64,000 nt of DNA from Tetrapyrgos nigripes (taxonomy: Eukaryota > Basidiomycota > Agaricomycetes > Agaricales > Campanellaceae): contig JAACJM010000026.1 of the NCBI GenBank assembly GCA_013368315.1, positions 496,001 to 560,000 of the forward strand. The letters run 5' to 3'. The translations under genes and the position numbers were made by a program. Positions 44,998 through 53,553 of the stretch are shown here, piece after piece (the first letter of the stretch is position 1; each line of letters begins with the position of its first letter). The notes beneath the pieces were generated by a model that was not told where the DNA came from, made no database searches, and worked only from the letters and a program-made list of their open reading frames with translations.

Positions 44998-46044
44998 TCA
45001 AGACACTATATTGTGCAGAGATTGTGATATGTGAGAGAGCATCGACTTTGGTCGTAAAGAATTATAATGCTGGAATGGAAATCAGTAATTGAAGAAGACA
45101 TGGAGCATACTAGACGCACTTCCCCAAGACCATACATTCGACGATGATAGCTTATACGAACTACTCTCGGATCCCTCACATCTCCGTCAAGTGGTGTACC
45201 TGTGGGATTGTGTATGACTATCGGAGGGTTGCCTGACTGGACAACATGGATGGGTATATTGTACGAGCGACTGAGGGCCAAAATTTCGGGTTCTCCTCCC
45301 CACACTGCAGTGTCACGGATAGACAGACAATACGACTCGAACTCTCTTTGGCTCATGAGCCCTTCTCTTGTGGATCCAGGTCCATCTTCACCACTCGCAG
45401 AAGGTAAGAAGGGCAGGAAATCATCGGGATGCGAGTATATATAGTTGCAAGCAGCTAAGCGCACTGTCGCGTAATTGGCTTGAGATGATGGCAGAATAGA
45501 AAGCAGGGCAAGCTGATCCGCCACCGCTGAGAAAAGACAGTGCCCGTCTGGAGTTATCTGATGCGAGTCATTTGGCAAATATCCAGAAATAAAGTGGATA
45601 TCCTTGCCTCGTACATCTGCAGTCCTAATTCATTACAGATTTGTTGGATGTTTGTTTCTTCTTCCCTGGCCTCCTTCTCCAGCCGAGCGTCTTCGGCTGC
45701 ATCGCTGGGAGCATATGAGTTTGCTAATTCGGCCGCTTTCTTTGCCTTGCCTTGAAGTCAACGGGGATTCAGCTACCCTGGCCATGGATTGAAGAATTAC
45801 CTTTCGGGCCAAAAATCGGCTCTTTGAATCCTTCTTTTGGCTTTTTTTCTGCGGCGACGGCTTGCTGGTTTATTTCCATGTCGTGCAGGACCTTTGCGGA
45901 CTCGTTCTGGACGGTTGGGTCCCGAGAATCGAGCTGGGCCAGGAGATCGTCCATCAGTTCATTATCATCCGCTTCTGGTGAAGTAGATGGGGTTGGCTCT
46001 TGTGGAGGCGAGAAGGCCTTCTTGAGGGTTTTCTTGGTGCCCAT
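44998..46044 (-). CDS. OTU2: OTU-family deubiquitinase (OTU2/OTUD6-like)
   Basis: Start ATG 46044 gives MGTKKTLKKAFSPPQEPTPS, an acidic DDNELMDDLLAQLDSRDPTV region and KEGFKEPIFGPKG joined to KAKKAAELANSYAPSDAAED. After NIQQICNELGLQMYE and a GC-AG intron comes the OTU domain: ITPDGHCLFSAVADQLALL (catalytic Asp and Cys in PDGHC), AVWGGEPEILALSRSYNIPI and VVRISYHRRMYGLGE joined over a last intron to HYNSLRPK, which carries the catalytic His. It cleaves ubiquitin chains; Otu2 in yeast is ribosome-associated. The N-terminal coiled coil is shorter than in animals. The gene converges on beta-adaptin (42 bp) and diverges from the SmgGDS-like gene (128 bp). Confidence 0.9.
45558..45607 (-). other. 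GC-AG intron in OTU2 (50 nt)
   Basis: The exon ends LGLQMYE (GAG) and the intron begins GCAAGG, ending GCATCAG before ATA ACT CCA GAC GGG. Splicing gives MYE-ITPDGHC, the conserved OTU2 active-site approach. Without the intron the frame terminates. Confidence 0.85.
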
Positions 46045-46172
46045 AATGGATGGAAGGGAAAGAAAGCGTGAGATTGATGACATCAAAATAGCCTACATTC
46101 GGTACACCCCAGAATCTGTGTTTACATCGTAGTCGATTAATTTACTCTTGATTCTTGATTCTATCAAGGCCC

Positions 46173-48936
46173 ATGGAATCCCTCTTGTCCTTTAGCGACA
46201 CCCTTTCCAACCTACTTGTTAAACTCAATGAGGCAAACAGCGACGACGACTGGAAACAGGTCGAAATCACATCTAGAATCTTAGGGGACGGTTTACGCGT
46301 CAGGGATGGTACCGGTAGATGCTATGATCCTTGTCTGTCGAGTATTCACTAACAACTCCTTCAGTTGACAACCACACTCTGCTCGGGAAGTCTTCTCTTC
46401 TCCAAAATCTCCTCTCCTTGTATCAACTCGCTCTCCATGGCTCCGCCACCCCATCTGCAAAGTACGCAGCGCCTATATCTGAGATCCTTCGCGTCGCTGC
46501 AAACTTGTGTATAGATCACGGTAGGTTTTGATTCTCGCTTGGTCGAATCACTTCTTTCATGTTTTTCCAGATGAAAACAGAATGCTTCTTTTGGACGCCA
46601 ACATTCCACAGGCTTTGTTATCTTTGTTGGAAGCCTACACAGAATCAGTTCCACCTGCCCCGTTGGAGAACCCACTACCTTTATCTACTCTCGAGCTCAA
46701 AGTCATCAGAACTGCAATTGGGGTTCTTCTGAATGCCAGTGTCGGATTTGGTATGTGCTATGATTTGTTCTAGTTCCGACATAGCATGAACTATCTCACA
46801 GAGCCCGTCAAGTTTCGGTTGATCTCTCTCAACTGCGGCACCACCCTCATCAAGTTGTCGACCGCAGTATATCCTCTCGGTGCTTGGCAGAAGCTTCCAC
46901 TCAATGATGACACATCGCCAGATAGTGACCTCGAAGAATCTTGGACACTTCGTTGCACCATTTCGAGCTGGGTTTGGCGGACTTTACTTGATTTGAAGGA
47001 TACGAAGGACGAGAGTGAGTGAAAGTACTCTAATCCTTTCATATTTCAGCTCACATCCTGTTCTCTGCAGCTTTGCAGATCTTCAGCCCCGTCACAGATG
47101 TTCTTCCATACTTAACTCCCTCTCTGCTTCCATTCATAACCCCTGTCGCAACCGAAGCATCATTTGTCTTTCCTTCAGACTCTGCGATGTTCTCTTTGCT
47201 TCTTCAAACGGACTGTGAAGTCCTAGAGGAGTCATGCACTCAATTAGAATCGCTTTCTCTAGACGTGGAAGACGTCCGACTCTCCCTGGCACGCGGATTT
47301 CAGTTCCCAGCTGAACACTCTGGTGTTCCATGCTTCACGACCGTCCTTGATTTCATCGAGAAAGGAAATTATTCCCCGCTCTGGCGACAAGCTCTAGACG
47401 AGGCAGATGCCACAAGGAAAGAAAAAACATTTGATATGTGCAAAGCCGCCTTGATAAAAACTGTTGTAGAGGTTGTGGGAGAAGAACGAAATGAAGAGAT
47501 ATTATGGGACGATTCGGAAGAGCAAAAACCTGGAGGTAATTTTGTTTGCAGGATGGTCCACTGGTTGAAGAGTTACGTTCTCGATGCCGAGAGCGGGAAA
47601 GGCAGTTTCTCCCACAGAACTGATTTGGTGGTATGTGCCAGCCTGTCATTGGGGAATCTGGCTAGGAGAGGTACGTGGAACTTGCAGTCCAAATTCAGTA
47701 CTCGTTCCTAATCCTTCTCCCTTGTAGAGAAGAAATCACTAGTGCTTTTATCGTCGCCCCATTCGTTGGCACCCATCTTGGCATCACCGCACCTTCTCTC
47801 ACCCGATACTGATATCAAAGTCAAACACGGTGTCCTCGGGTTGCTCAAGCACCTGGCTCAGTCTTCATCACAATTATCCCCAATTTCCAGAATACTGGGG
47901 AAGGCTTCCCTAATTAGATGCATCTGCGACAGTGGTGTTTGGGATGAGAGAACTGATGTTATGGCTGAGGTGATCCAAGTCAGCGCCATTGGAGTAGTCA
48001 AGCATATGTGTAACGCAAATGGTTGGATTTTCTTATCTATCCTGTTCCATAGTTGCGCTGAATCATCTTTGGTAGTGGAGAACACCCTTGCGTTGGTCCT
48101 TCCTCCATCGAGAGAGCAAGATCCGAAACCAGTGTCCGGACTGGCCCAGATACTTGCGCTCGTCAAACGATCTGATACTGTCACCGTCAAGAGTGAGGGA
48201 ACTCGAGTACTCGTCAATGTCATCAAAACGCTTTGGTCAAATGACATCCCCGCTACCGCCAGCGACGGCTCGGACTCGTCTGCGAGCGGCGCAGCAAATT
48301 CCGAAGAACTGGCTGAAAGGGAAAAGAGAAGACAGGAAGCTATGCGTATTGTCCTCGCGCCTCAGTCCGCATCTGCTCTCGCCAGCCTGATCGGACGAAG
48401 CGTACAGTTCCCAATCCTAGTAAATGAAGGAGTCGTAGCCCTTACTCTGTTAAATACACAGAAAACAGGCGGTATGTCGTTAAATCATGACCGAGAACCT
48501 GAAATTGTAGTAATCGTTACTATTAGCGTCGTTGGTGTTGAAAGCCATACTTTCCCCGCTATCCTTTGACATGCTTCCGCCCCCTACCGCAGATCCTCCT
48601 TCCGCTTCTACCTCGGTTGCAAGCGACGTCAGTTCCCCAACTGTGGCCACCCCATCCACACGCGACCGTATACCGGTTCCCAAGACGACTTTGGACGTGC
48701 TCATCTCCGTTTTGAAGAACGTCGATAATCCAGTCAACTTTCAGGTCGAAGTGCGCATCAATAGCTGTTCTCTGTTCATCCAGTTGGGGAAGAATACCTC
48801 AGGAGAGGAGTACGACAAAGTCAAGGACACTATTCGACCTGTCTTCGAGAATCTACTAGATGGTTTGAAGGACGCGACGGGTAAAGACGAAATGTTAGCT
48901 AAATCAATCCAGAAAACGCTGGAGACATGGCTTTAA
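46173..48936 (+). CDS. ARM-repeat protein, SmgGDS/RAP1GDS1-like
   Basis: Nine or ten exons. MESLLSFSDTLSNLLVKLNE, SSLLQNLLSLYQLALHGSA, YAAPISEILRVAANLCIDH, RMLLLDANIPQALLSLLEAY, LKVIRTAIGVLLNASVGF, TDLVVCASLSLGNLARR, VKHGVLGLLKHLAQSSSQL, SEGTRVLVNVIKTLWSND and ILVNEGVVALTLLNTQK. The repeated helical pattern (NLAR, LLNAS, LLKHLAQ) is that of armadillo repeats. The overall organisation and phrases such as VCASLSLGNLAR point to the SmgGDS family, a chaperone and exchange factor for prenylated small GTPases. The fungal family is barely characterised, so function is inference. About 780 residues; complete. Confidence 0.65.
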
Positions 48937-49061
48937 ACACGAAGAAAATTTCTCTGGTGTTCATATATCTATACATATTCCCCTTCAGAATATCGTAAAT
49001 TTTCTTGGTTGGTAAATATGACATATCCTTTTTTTTCACAGAGTAGTGGTAGTTGTATTCA

Positions 49062-49696
49062 AGTAGGTTTAGGGCTACGCGCCGTACCAGTACTGTACAA
49101 TAGACACGGACCCGTACCGTACAAGGTTGCTGCAGGGTCCAGTACGGGTATTGGACCGTATTTTGTAGACTGTCGTACAGGTTTGTACGGTATATTACGG
49201 GTCGGCCATGCATCAGCGAAGGTTTTTTCTCTGTTCCTCTGTAAATTAAAATATATTGTCAAATTCTGAGCAGCTTGCGGCGGAAAATCATTCCTTGGTC
49301 GCATCAAGGGCCCGGGAAGTGATTCACCGAAAAGGACTATTGGAGACTTGCGCCGAAGTTCAAAATCATCCTAAACCAATCCCAAACACACCGTAAAGGT
49401 GAGCAGTGAGCTAATTCGAATGTTTTCTCACATCAATTCACCTAAATCAATTTCGACTTAGAATCCTGGACATTTCTTGGTAAAAAGACCCGTATACCGT
49501 ATTGAACCGTAATACTGCCGTATCAGATAGATAGTCAGTACCCGTCCCGTGTTGTACAAGCTTCTAGATGAACCCGAACGAATAAGAAGACGGGTATACC
49601 GTAAGCACCAGTTCTAGACCCGTAAAAAATACGGGCGTACCAGTACTACTGGATGGTGCGTAGCCCTAAGCTGCTGCTGCAAGCCCTAAGTAGGTT
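49062..49696. repeat. 8-bp target-site duplication AGTAGGTT
   Basis: AGTAGGTT occurs at 49062-49069 and again at 49689-49696, directly flanking the hAT-like element 49070-49688. An 8-bp duplication is the hallmark of hAT insertion. Confidence 0.85.
49070..49688. mobile_element. hAT-like miniature element (619 bp)
   Basis: The left end reads TAGGGCTACGCGCC and the right end, in reverse complement, TAGGGCTTGCAGCAGC, then again TAGGGCTACGCACC. So the outermost 7 bp are inverted repeats, and the longer TAGGGCTACGC copy is repeated 20 bp inside the right end. Perfect 8-bp target duplications flank it. No transposase is encoded. The inside is crowded with CCGTA or its complement TACGG (at least 14 copies), which gives strong potential for secondary structure. 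Non-autonomous; it would need a hAT transposase from elsewhere. Confidence 0.85.
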
Positions 49697-50526
49697 ACGT
49701 AGCTCCGCAAGGTAGCTGGCAATCATTAGACTCGAACTACTCGTTCTGTGTAACACTTTGATGACAGATCTGCACACAGTAGTGATAGGAAGCGTAGTAC
49801 ACGGCTTTCTCAGCAGAGGGATCCTCATCTGATTAGTCTTTTGTAAAAAGGAACAGAAGACTTGCGTATGTTTGAATGGGGTGTTGAATGACGCGAATGG
49901 AGAGTCTGACGTTGGGTATTGCATTGGAAACGGTGACAAGAGCATAGTTCTCGCCCAAGTTGAGCTTTTTCCACTATCAACTCACAAACATTTTGCAGCA
50001 TAGTGGCCGACGCAACGAGAACGGGAACGTGACTCAGGCGAGCAAGAAGCTTCCCTACAGCGTCATAACGAGGACACGAGTCTCCACTCCGTAATGCAAT
50101 GGGCTTCGTCAACGACCGAGACGCATGCCGACTTGAATTCGTCCGTCTTCAAGAGCTTCTTATGGAAGAAAGACTTTAAGGCAGTCTCTGGGGAAGTAAG
50201 GATGACCTGGTGCTTGAGACGACGTGCAGGGGGTTGACTGGGGTCCATGATGATTTCTTGGCATCGTATGAACGCAAATACACGAGAATATAATAAGGAA
50301 CACACACCTCAAATAACTCTTCAACCTTACTAGACGAGTTCAAGGCTACAGCCTGTATGCCCTTGCCCTTCACCTGCGTAGGTACATAATACAACGTACT
50401 TATGCCTTGTATGGTGTTACGTCCGACTTTCGCTTGATGTTCGCGCATGGAAGGGATACTCCCGGTCGAGCAGAAGGCATCTCTAGCGTGTTGAAGTGCT
50501 GCTTCGTCAGTAGTTGGTCTGTCCAT
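49697..50526 (-). pseudogene. RecQ-type DNA helicase relic
   Basis: Minus-strand pieces in order: MREHQAKVGRNTIQGISTLY, KGKGIQAVALNSSSKVEELF, QVILTSPETALKSFFHKKLL, DEFKSACVSVVDEAHCIT and YDAVGKLLARLSHVPVLVA joined to SATMLQNV, then AQLGRELCSCHRFQ. These match helicase motifs of basidiomycete RecQ paralogues: DEAH (here VVDEAHCITEW) and SAT. The Walker A lysine loop is missing where the sequence jumps from TLYYVPT to QVKGKG. The second helicase lobe is absent and the relic stops at the target duplication of the hAT-like element. Frame breaks separate the pieces. Not functional. Confidence 0.7.
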
Positions 50527-50730
50527 GGTACAGGTAGTGAAACAGAGACGGAATTGATTGAGGTCATTGCACGGGAACGAGGGCAAATATCGCGAAACCG
50601 AAAACGGTGAACGTTTTGTAGTAGCCAGTATGCTAGTTCTACATGGTCGTAGGTACCGTAACGAGAAATTTTGGATGGTCGAGGATTTTGGCTGAGTCAA
50701 AACAAGGTCGTGATTTTGGCGCGACCTCAC

Positions 50731-51073
50731 AAAAGTGCCGGATGTCGCTTCGCCGAACGGTTTGATCGACTTCCATCAAACACTTTAAGTAGGTTCGGTC
50801 CAAGCCGCCTTTTAACCCTTCTAACGGCATGACGTAAAATCCTTACTACTTTAGGCAGTGCTCGCGTGGCTCACGCGGACCTTCGTAACGTCGTTAGAAG
50901 GTCATTAGCCGGCTACGCCCGGCCCGGAGCAAGGGCTTGCTCCGAACTTACTTGAGTGCAGGAATCAATCATGCTGTTAATCCTGTGTTCAATTTGAGCC
51001 GGCAATTGTGGTTAACCGGTATACTGCTCAAATACGCCTTTAACAACCAGTGCACCTCTAGTAAATCACCTCC
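50731..51073. other. Spacer, hairpin-rich, no gene
   Basis: Between the RecQ relic and the isomerase gene. Contains GGAGCAAGGGCTTGCTCC at 50934-50951, an almost perfect hairpin, within a GC-rich block (CCGGCTACGCCCGGCCCGG). This could be a decayed mobile-element end. No coding signal. Confidence 0.45.
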
Positions 51074-52459
51074 ATGTCTCAGGCGTCGACCACAATAAGT
51101 GTATCCATCTCCGACGGGATTGCAGCTATCACTTTGAACCGTCCAAAGTCGCTGAATGCGATAACTGCGGCAGGCAGGTTTTTAGTTGCGGTTTCCTGCG
51201 TTCCATATTTACATTTATGCAGACTACGACGCTTTTGCAAACTCTCTGAGGGAAATAGATAAGAAGGAAGACGTTCTTGTCACTGTATGGCAAGGTGAGT
51301 CTCACCGTGTGTTTCTTATTTCTCACCAAATACCCATTCGTTTGGCAGCCACTGGTCCGTGGTTTAGCGCGTAAGATTTCTGTGAAGCACAGCATCATTC
51401 TGTCTCTTATACCTTCTGTCAGAGGGACCGACGTCAAAAATCGTCCTACTGGTTCTCGCGTTACTTTACGAGATGGATTCCTCAACGGTGCTAGTCGTAC
51501 TATGACTGACTGCGGACATGCTGTAAGTTTATACATACATGCGGATCATACTAGTTGTATTGAAGCCCCTTGGAAGCTGTATACGCACAGCAAGATCTTG
51601 GTGTGCGCTCTCAATGGTCCCGTTATGGGTAAGGCAACTGCAGTCGTGTGTGCATCCTCTGATAATTCTGACCCTTGACAATAGGAATATCAGCTGGTGA
51701 ATAGCAATGCCAACGGTACCGGACCCAAAATCTCATACCTCCACAGCTTTTCTTGGATACTTTGACTTCATCTACTGCATGCCCAATTGTTGGCTCGCAC
51801 TTCCTTTTCCTTTTCTAGGTGGGATATCCGACAAATCTTTTTGATTTTCTTTCCCCTAACGCATACGATAGGTATCTCACTTGAGGGAGGTGCAAGTGTC
51901 AGCTTTGTAAACCGGAGTAAGTTGACCGCGATGTTCTCCAGACAGAGTCTCACGAACTTTTCAGTGGGACTGGCCAGAGCCAATGAAGTTCTTATTTGGG
52001 GCAAGAAGAAAACTGCTGAAGAACTTCTTGCTTGCGGATTTGTAAAGTAATGCTGTTCCTATGCTTATGGAGACACACACCTTGACCGTCATTTCCAGCG
52101 AAATCCTACCGCAGCAATCAGTTGAAGCATTTCACGATGCTGTCAGAGCGAAACTACTTGACAACCTGGAGGGTTTGGATCCGGCCGCCCTATTGTCGGC
52201 GAAGAAGCTTGTCCGAGCAGGTCTGTTTGACAGGATTGACCGAAAGAACCTTGTTTTCATTTCTTCATCTAGGCTTGTATGAAAAGAACGATCCAAACGC
52301 CGTGAACCTGAGGGAAAGCTACGGTGAGTTCTCTCAATCATCCTGTTCAGTCAAGATGTTGATGGTTCTCTGCTAGCCCAAGCTGAACGATTTGTAAGTG
52401 GGGTCCCCGATGTGAGGTTTGGACGCATTGCAAGGCGTGAAATCAGGCACAAACTTTAG
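51074..52459 (+). CDS. Peroxisomal enoyl-CoA isomerase/hydratase (ECI-like)
   Basis: Ten or so exons. MSQASTTISVSISDGIAAIT, LNRPKSLNAITAA joined to DYDAFANSLREIDKKED, VLVTVWQ joined to ATGPWFSAG and TDVKNRPTG (oxyanion-hole GTD block), then ILVCALNGPVMG, FLGYFDFIYCMPNCWLALPF and LGISLEGGASVSFVNR. The single Glu in SLEGGAS corresponds to the catalytic Glu of fungal delta3-delta2-enoyl-CoA isomerases. Later GLARANEVLIWGKKKTAEEL and FGRIARREIRHKL. The C-terminal HKL is a plausible non-canonical peroxisomal PTS1 signal. Likely acts in beta-oxidation of unsaturated fatty acids. The gene at first looks broken but splices cleanly; one intron needs a GC donor. Confidence 0.85.
51174..51222 (+). other. 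Probable GC-AG intron in isomerase gene (49 nt)
   Basis: The exon ends ACT GCG GCA G, the intron begins GCAGGT and ends TATGCAG before AC TAC GAC. Splicing gives NAITAA-DYDAFANSL, as expected for the family. A nearby GT (GTTTTT) would shift the frame to a stop. The donor is weaker than the GCAAGT type, so this is less certain than the others. Confidence 0.7.
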
Positions 52460-52632
52460 GTCTTTCTGGCCGAGGCATAGGGTAGTTTGGATGTATTATG
52501 TCTTTCAAGTTGAACTATGTAGCCGTACATATATACAAATACATATAGGCCTTGAGTGGATAAGAGAGATAAACCTGAGTCCCTGACTGTTGACGCTACT
52601 GATGGGCTTGGCAGTCCAGGGTGGGTCCGTGG

Positions 52633-53403
52633 TAGGGCTGGGTTTGTTATAGAAATGTTAGTAACATGATAATATATCACACGTTAATTACAAGCCCGGG
52701 TCCAGAAAGGTCTGTGAGATATTCAAATTGTGATTTATTTTTGAGAGGAGCCCGACGCGCCGGTCAATTTATGGTGCGTACAGTAGATGGCGGGGAGACT
52801 CAGACTGGAAACAACTTCTCACGGTGAAAACTTAACGTCGGTCCGACTCGTCGAGGCCAGTACTGCCAGCGCACTCATTGCGAAGAATGGCCGAACAAGC
52901 CCTTCTCAAGTACTGCAAAGTTGAGGAACAGTGGTTCAACAATCCGGATCCATATGACCTCGATGAAACGGATCGCGTTGATGATTCCCTCAAGGTAACA
53001 GTGGACACAGACAGCGTGACAGTCATACGCTCTCAAATCCGGTTTGACATTGCTCAGTACATCAAGCTGGATGACACGAAGCTAATCAGCCTTTTGACTA
53101 ATGTGGATTACTTGGGGCCAGGAGCATTGGCCGATGACGCAGCAGTGGGCTCAGTGTCTCAAGCTCCCAAAGGGAAGCCTGGTGCTTGGGACATCTCTCA
53201 GTTTCTTAAGTAGTCACTGCTGCATCTCTGTTGTACTGTAGTGATATATAGGTATCTCACTGTGTTAGTAACATGATTTTCTGTTATATAACACGTTATA
53301 TAAGTATCTCGATTTTTTGTAACATAAATATCTAACCTCACCAGGAGGTCCTGGTGAATCTCACGCTACTAACACTGCCAAATCTGATTCTCACCCAGCC
53401 CTA
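52633..53403. mobile_element. hAT-like element with passenger ORF (771 bp)
   Basis: Perfect 11-bp terminal inverted repeats, TAGGGCTGGGT at 52633-52643 and its complement ACCCAGCCCTA at 53393-53403. Perfect 8-bp target duplications flank it. The terminus TAGGGCTGGG is typical of hAT elements. A GTTAGTAACATGAT block is repeated in the same orientation near both ends (about 52659 and 53266). No transposase is present; instead a 108-codon ORF lies at 52887-53213. It fills most of the space between the isomerase and the permease. Confidence 0.9.
52887..53213 (+). CDS. 108-residue ORF inside hAT-like element, unknown
   Basis: Uninterrupted ORF from ATG 52887: MAEQALLKYCKVEEQWFNNP, then DPYDLDETDRVDDSLKVTVD, QIRFDIAQYIKLDDTKLISL and a tail KPGAWDISQFLK. 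It is acidic and looks like a globular protein, not random sequence. It shows no resemblance to hAT transposase, its dimerisation domain or any family I know. It may be captured host coding sequence or a de novo ORF. Expression is unknown. Confidence 0.45.
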   Translation: MAEQALLKYCKVEEQWFNNPDPYDLDETDRVDDSLKVTVDTDSVTVIRSQIRFDIAQYIKLDDTKLISLLTNVDYLGPGALADDAAVGSVSQAPKGKPGAWDISQFLK

Positions 53404-53411
53404 GTCCGTGG

Positions 53412-53553
53412 ATCAAAATGTGGATCAAAATTTCAGGCACAGTGGGGATAGATTTCGATTATGATTGCGCTTGGCTGTCAAGTTCACGACTTGAACGGCG
53501 TTTATAAAGCGGGCTGATAGCTTTATCGCTTTCGCCTCTCTATTCTGCCCGCC
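53412..53553 (+). promoter_or_regulatory. Permease promoter with TATA and GATA sites
   Basis: 142 bp from the hAT element to the ATG. TATAAA lies at 53503-53508. A GATA at 53516-53519 is followed by TATC at 53524-53527, an inverted pair of the type bound by fungal GATA nitrogen regulators. GTTCA and TGAAC (53482-53486, 53492-53496) form an inverted repeat. These are sequence matches only; nitrogen control of an amino acid permease would fit. Confidence 0.45.

Larger units (their letters stand above)
52625..53411. repeat. 8-bp target-site duplication GTCCGTGG
   Basis: GTCCGTGG is present at 52625-52632 and 53404-53411, directly bordering the second hAT-like element. Confidence 0.9.

Noticed and set aside
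49070..49076. TTAGGG at the left border as a telomere remnant
   Set aside because: Only one unit is present and it belongs to the terminal inverted repeat of the hAT-like element plus one base of target duplication.
49069..49669. Mariner-like element with TA duplications and TTAGGGCTACGC ends
   Set aside because: First reading of the inverted TTAGGGCTACGC pair. The 8-bp AGTAGGTT repeat lies further out on the right, so the true borders are 49070 and 49688, and the hAT type fits better.
49646..49945. Minus-strand ORF crossing the hAT border
   Set aside because: It runs from the RecQ relic through the target duplication into the element; a chance fusion.
51074..52459. Isomerase as a pseudogene
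   Set aside because: No long ORF exists and stops occur in every frame, but ten exons join in frame with conserved motifs and a proper stop.
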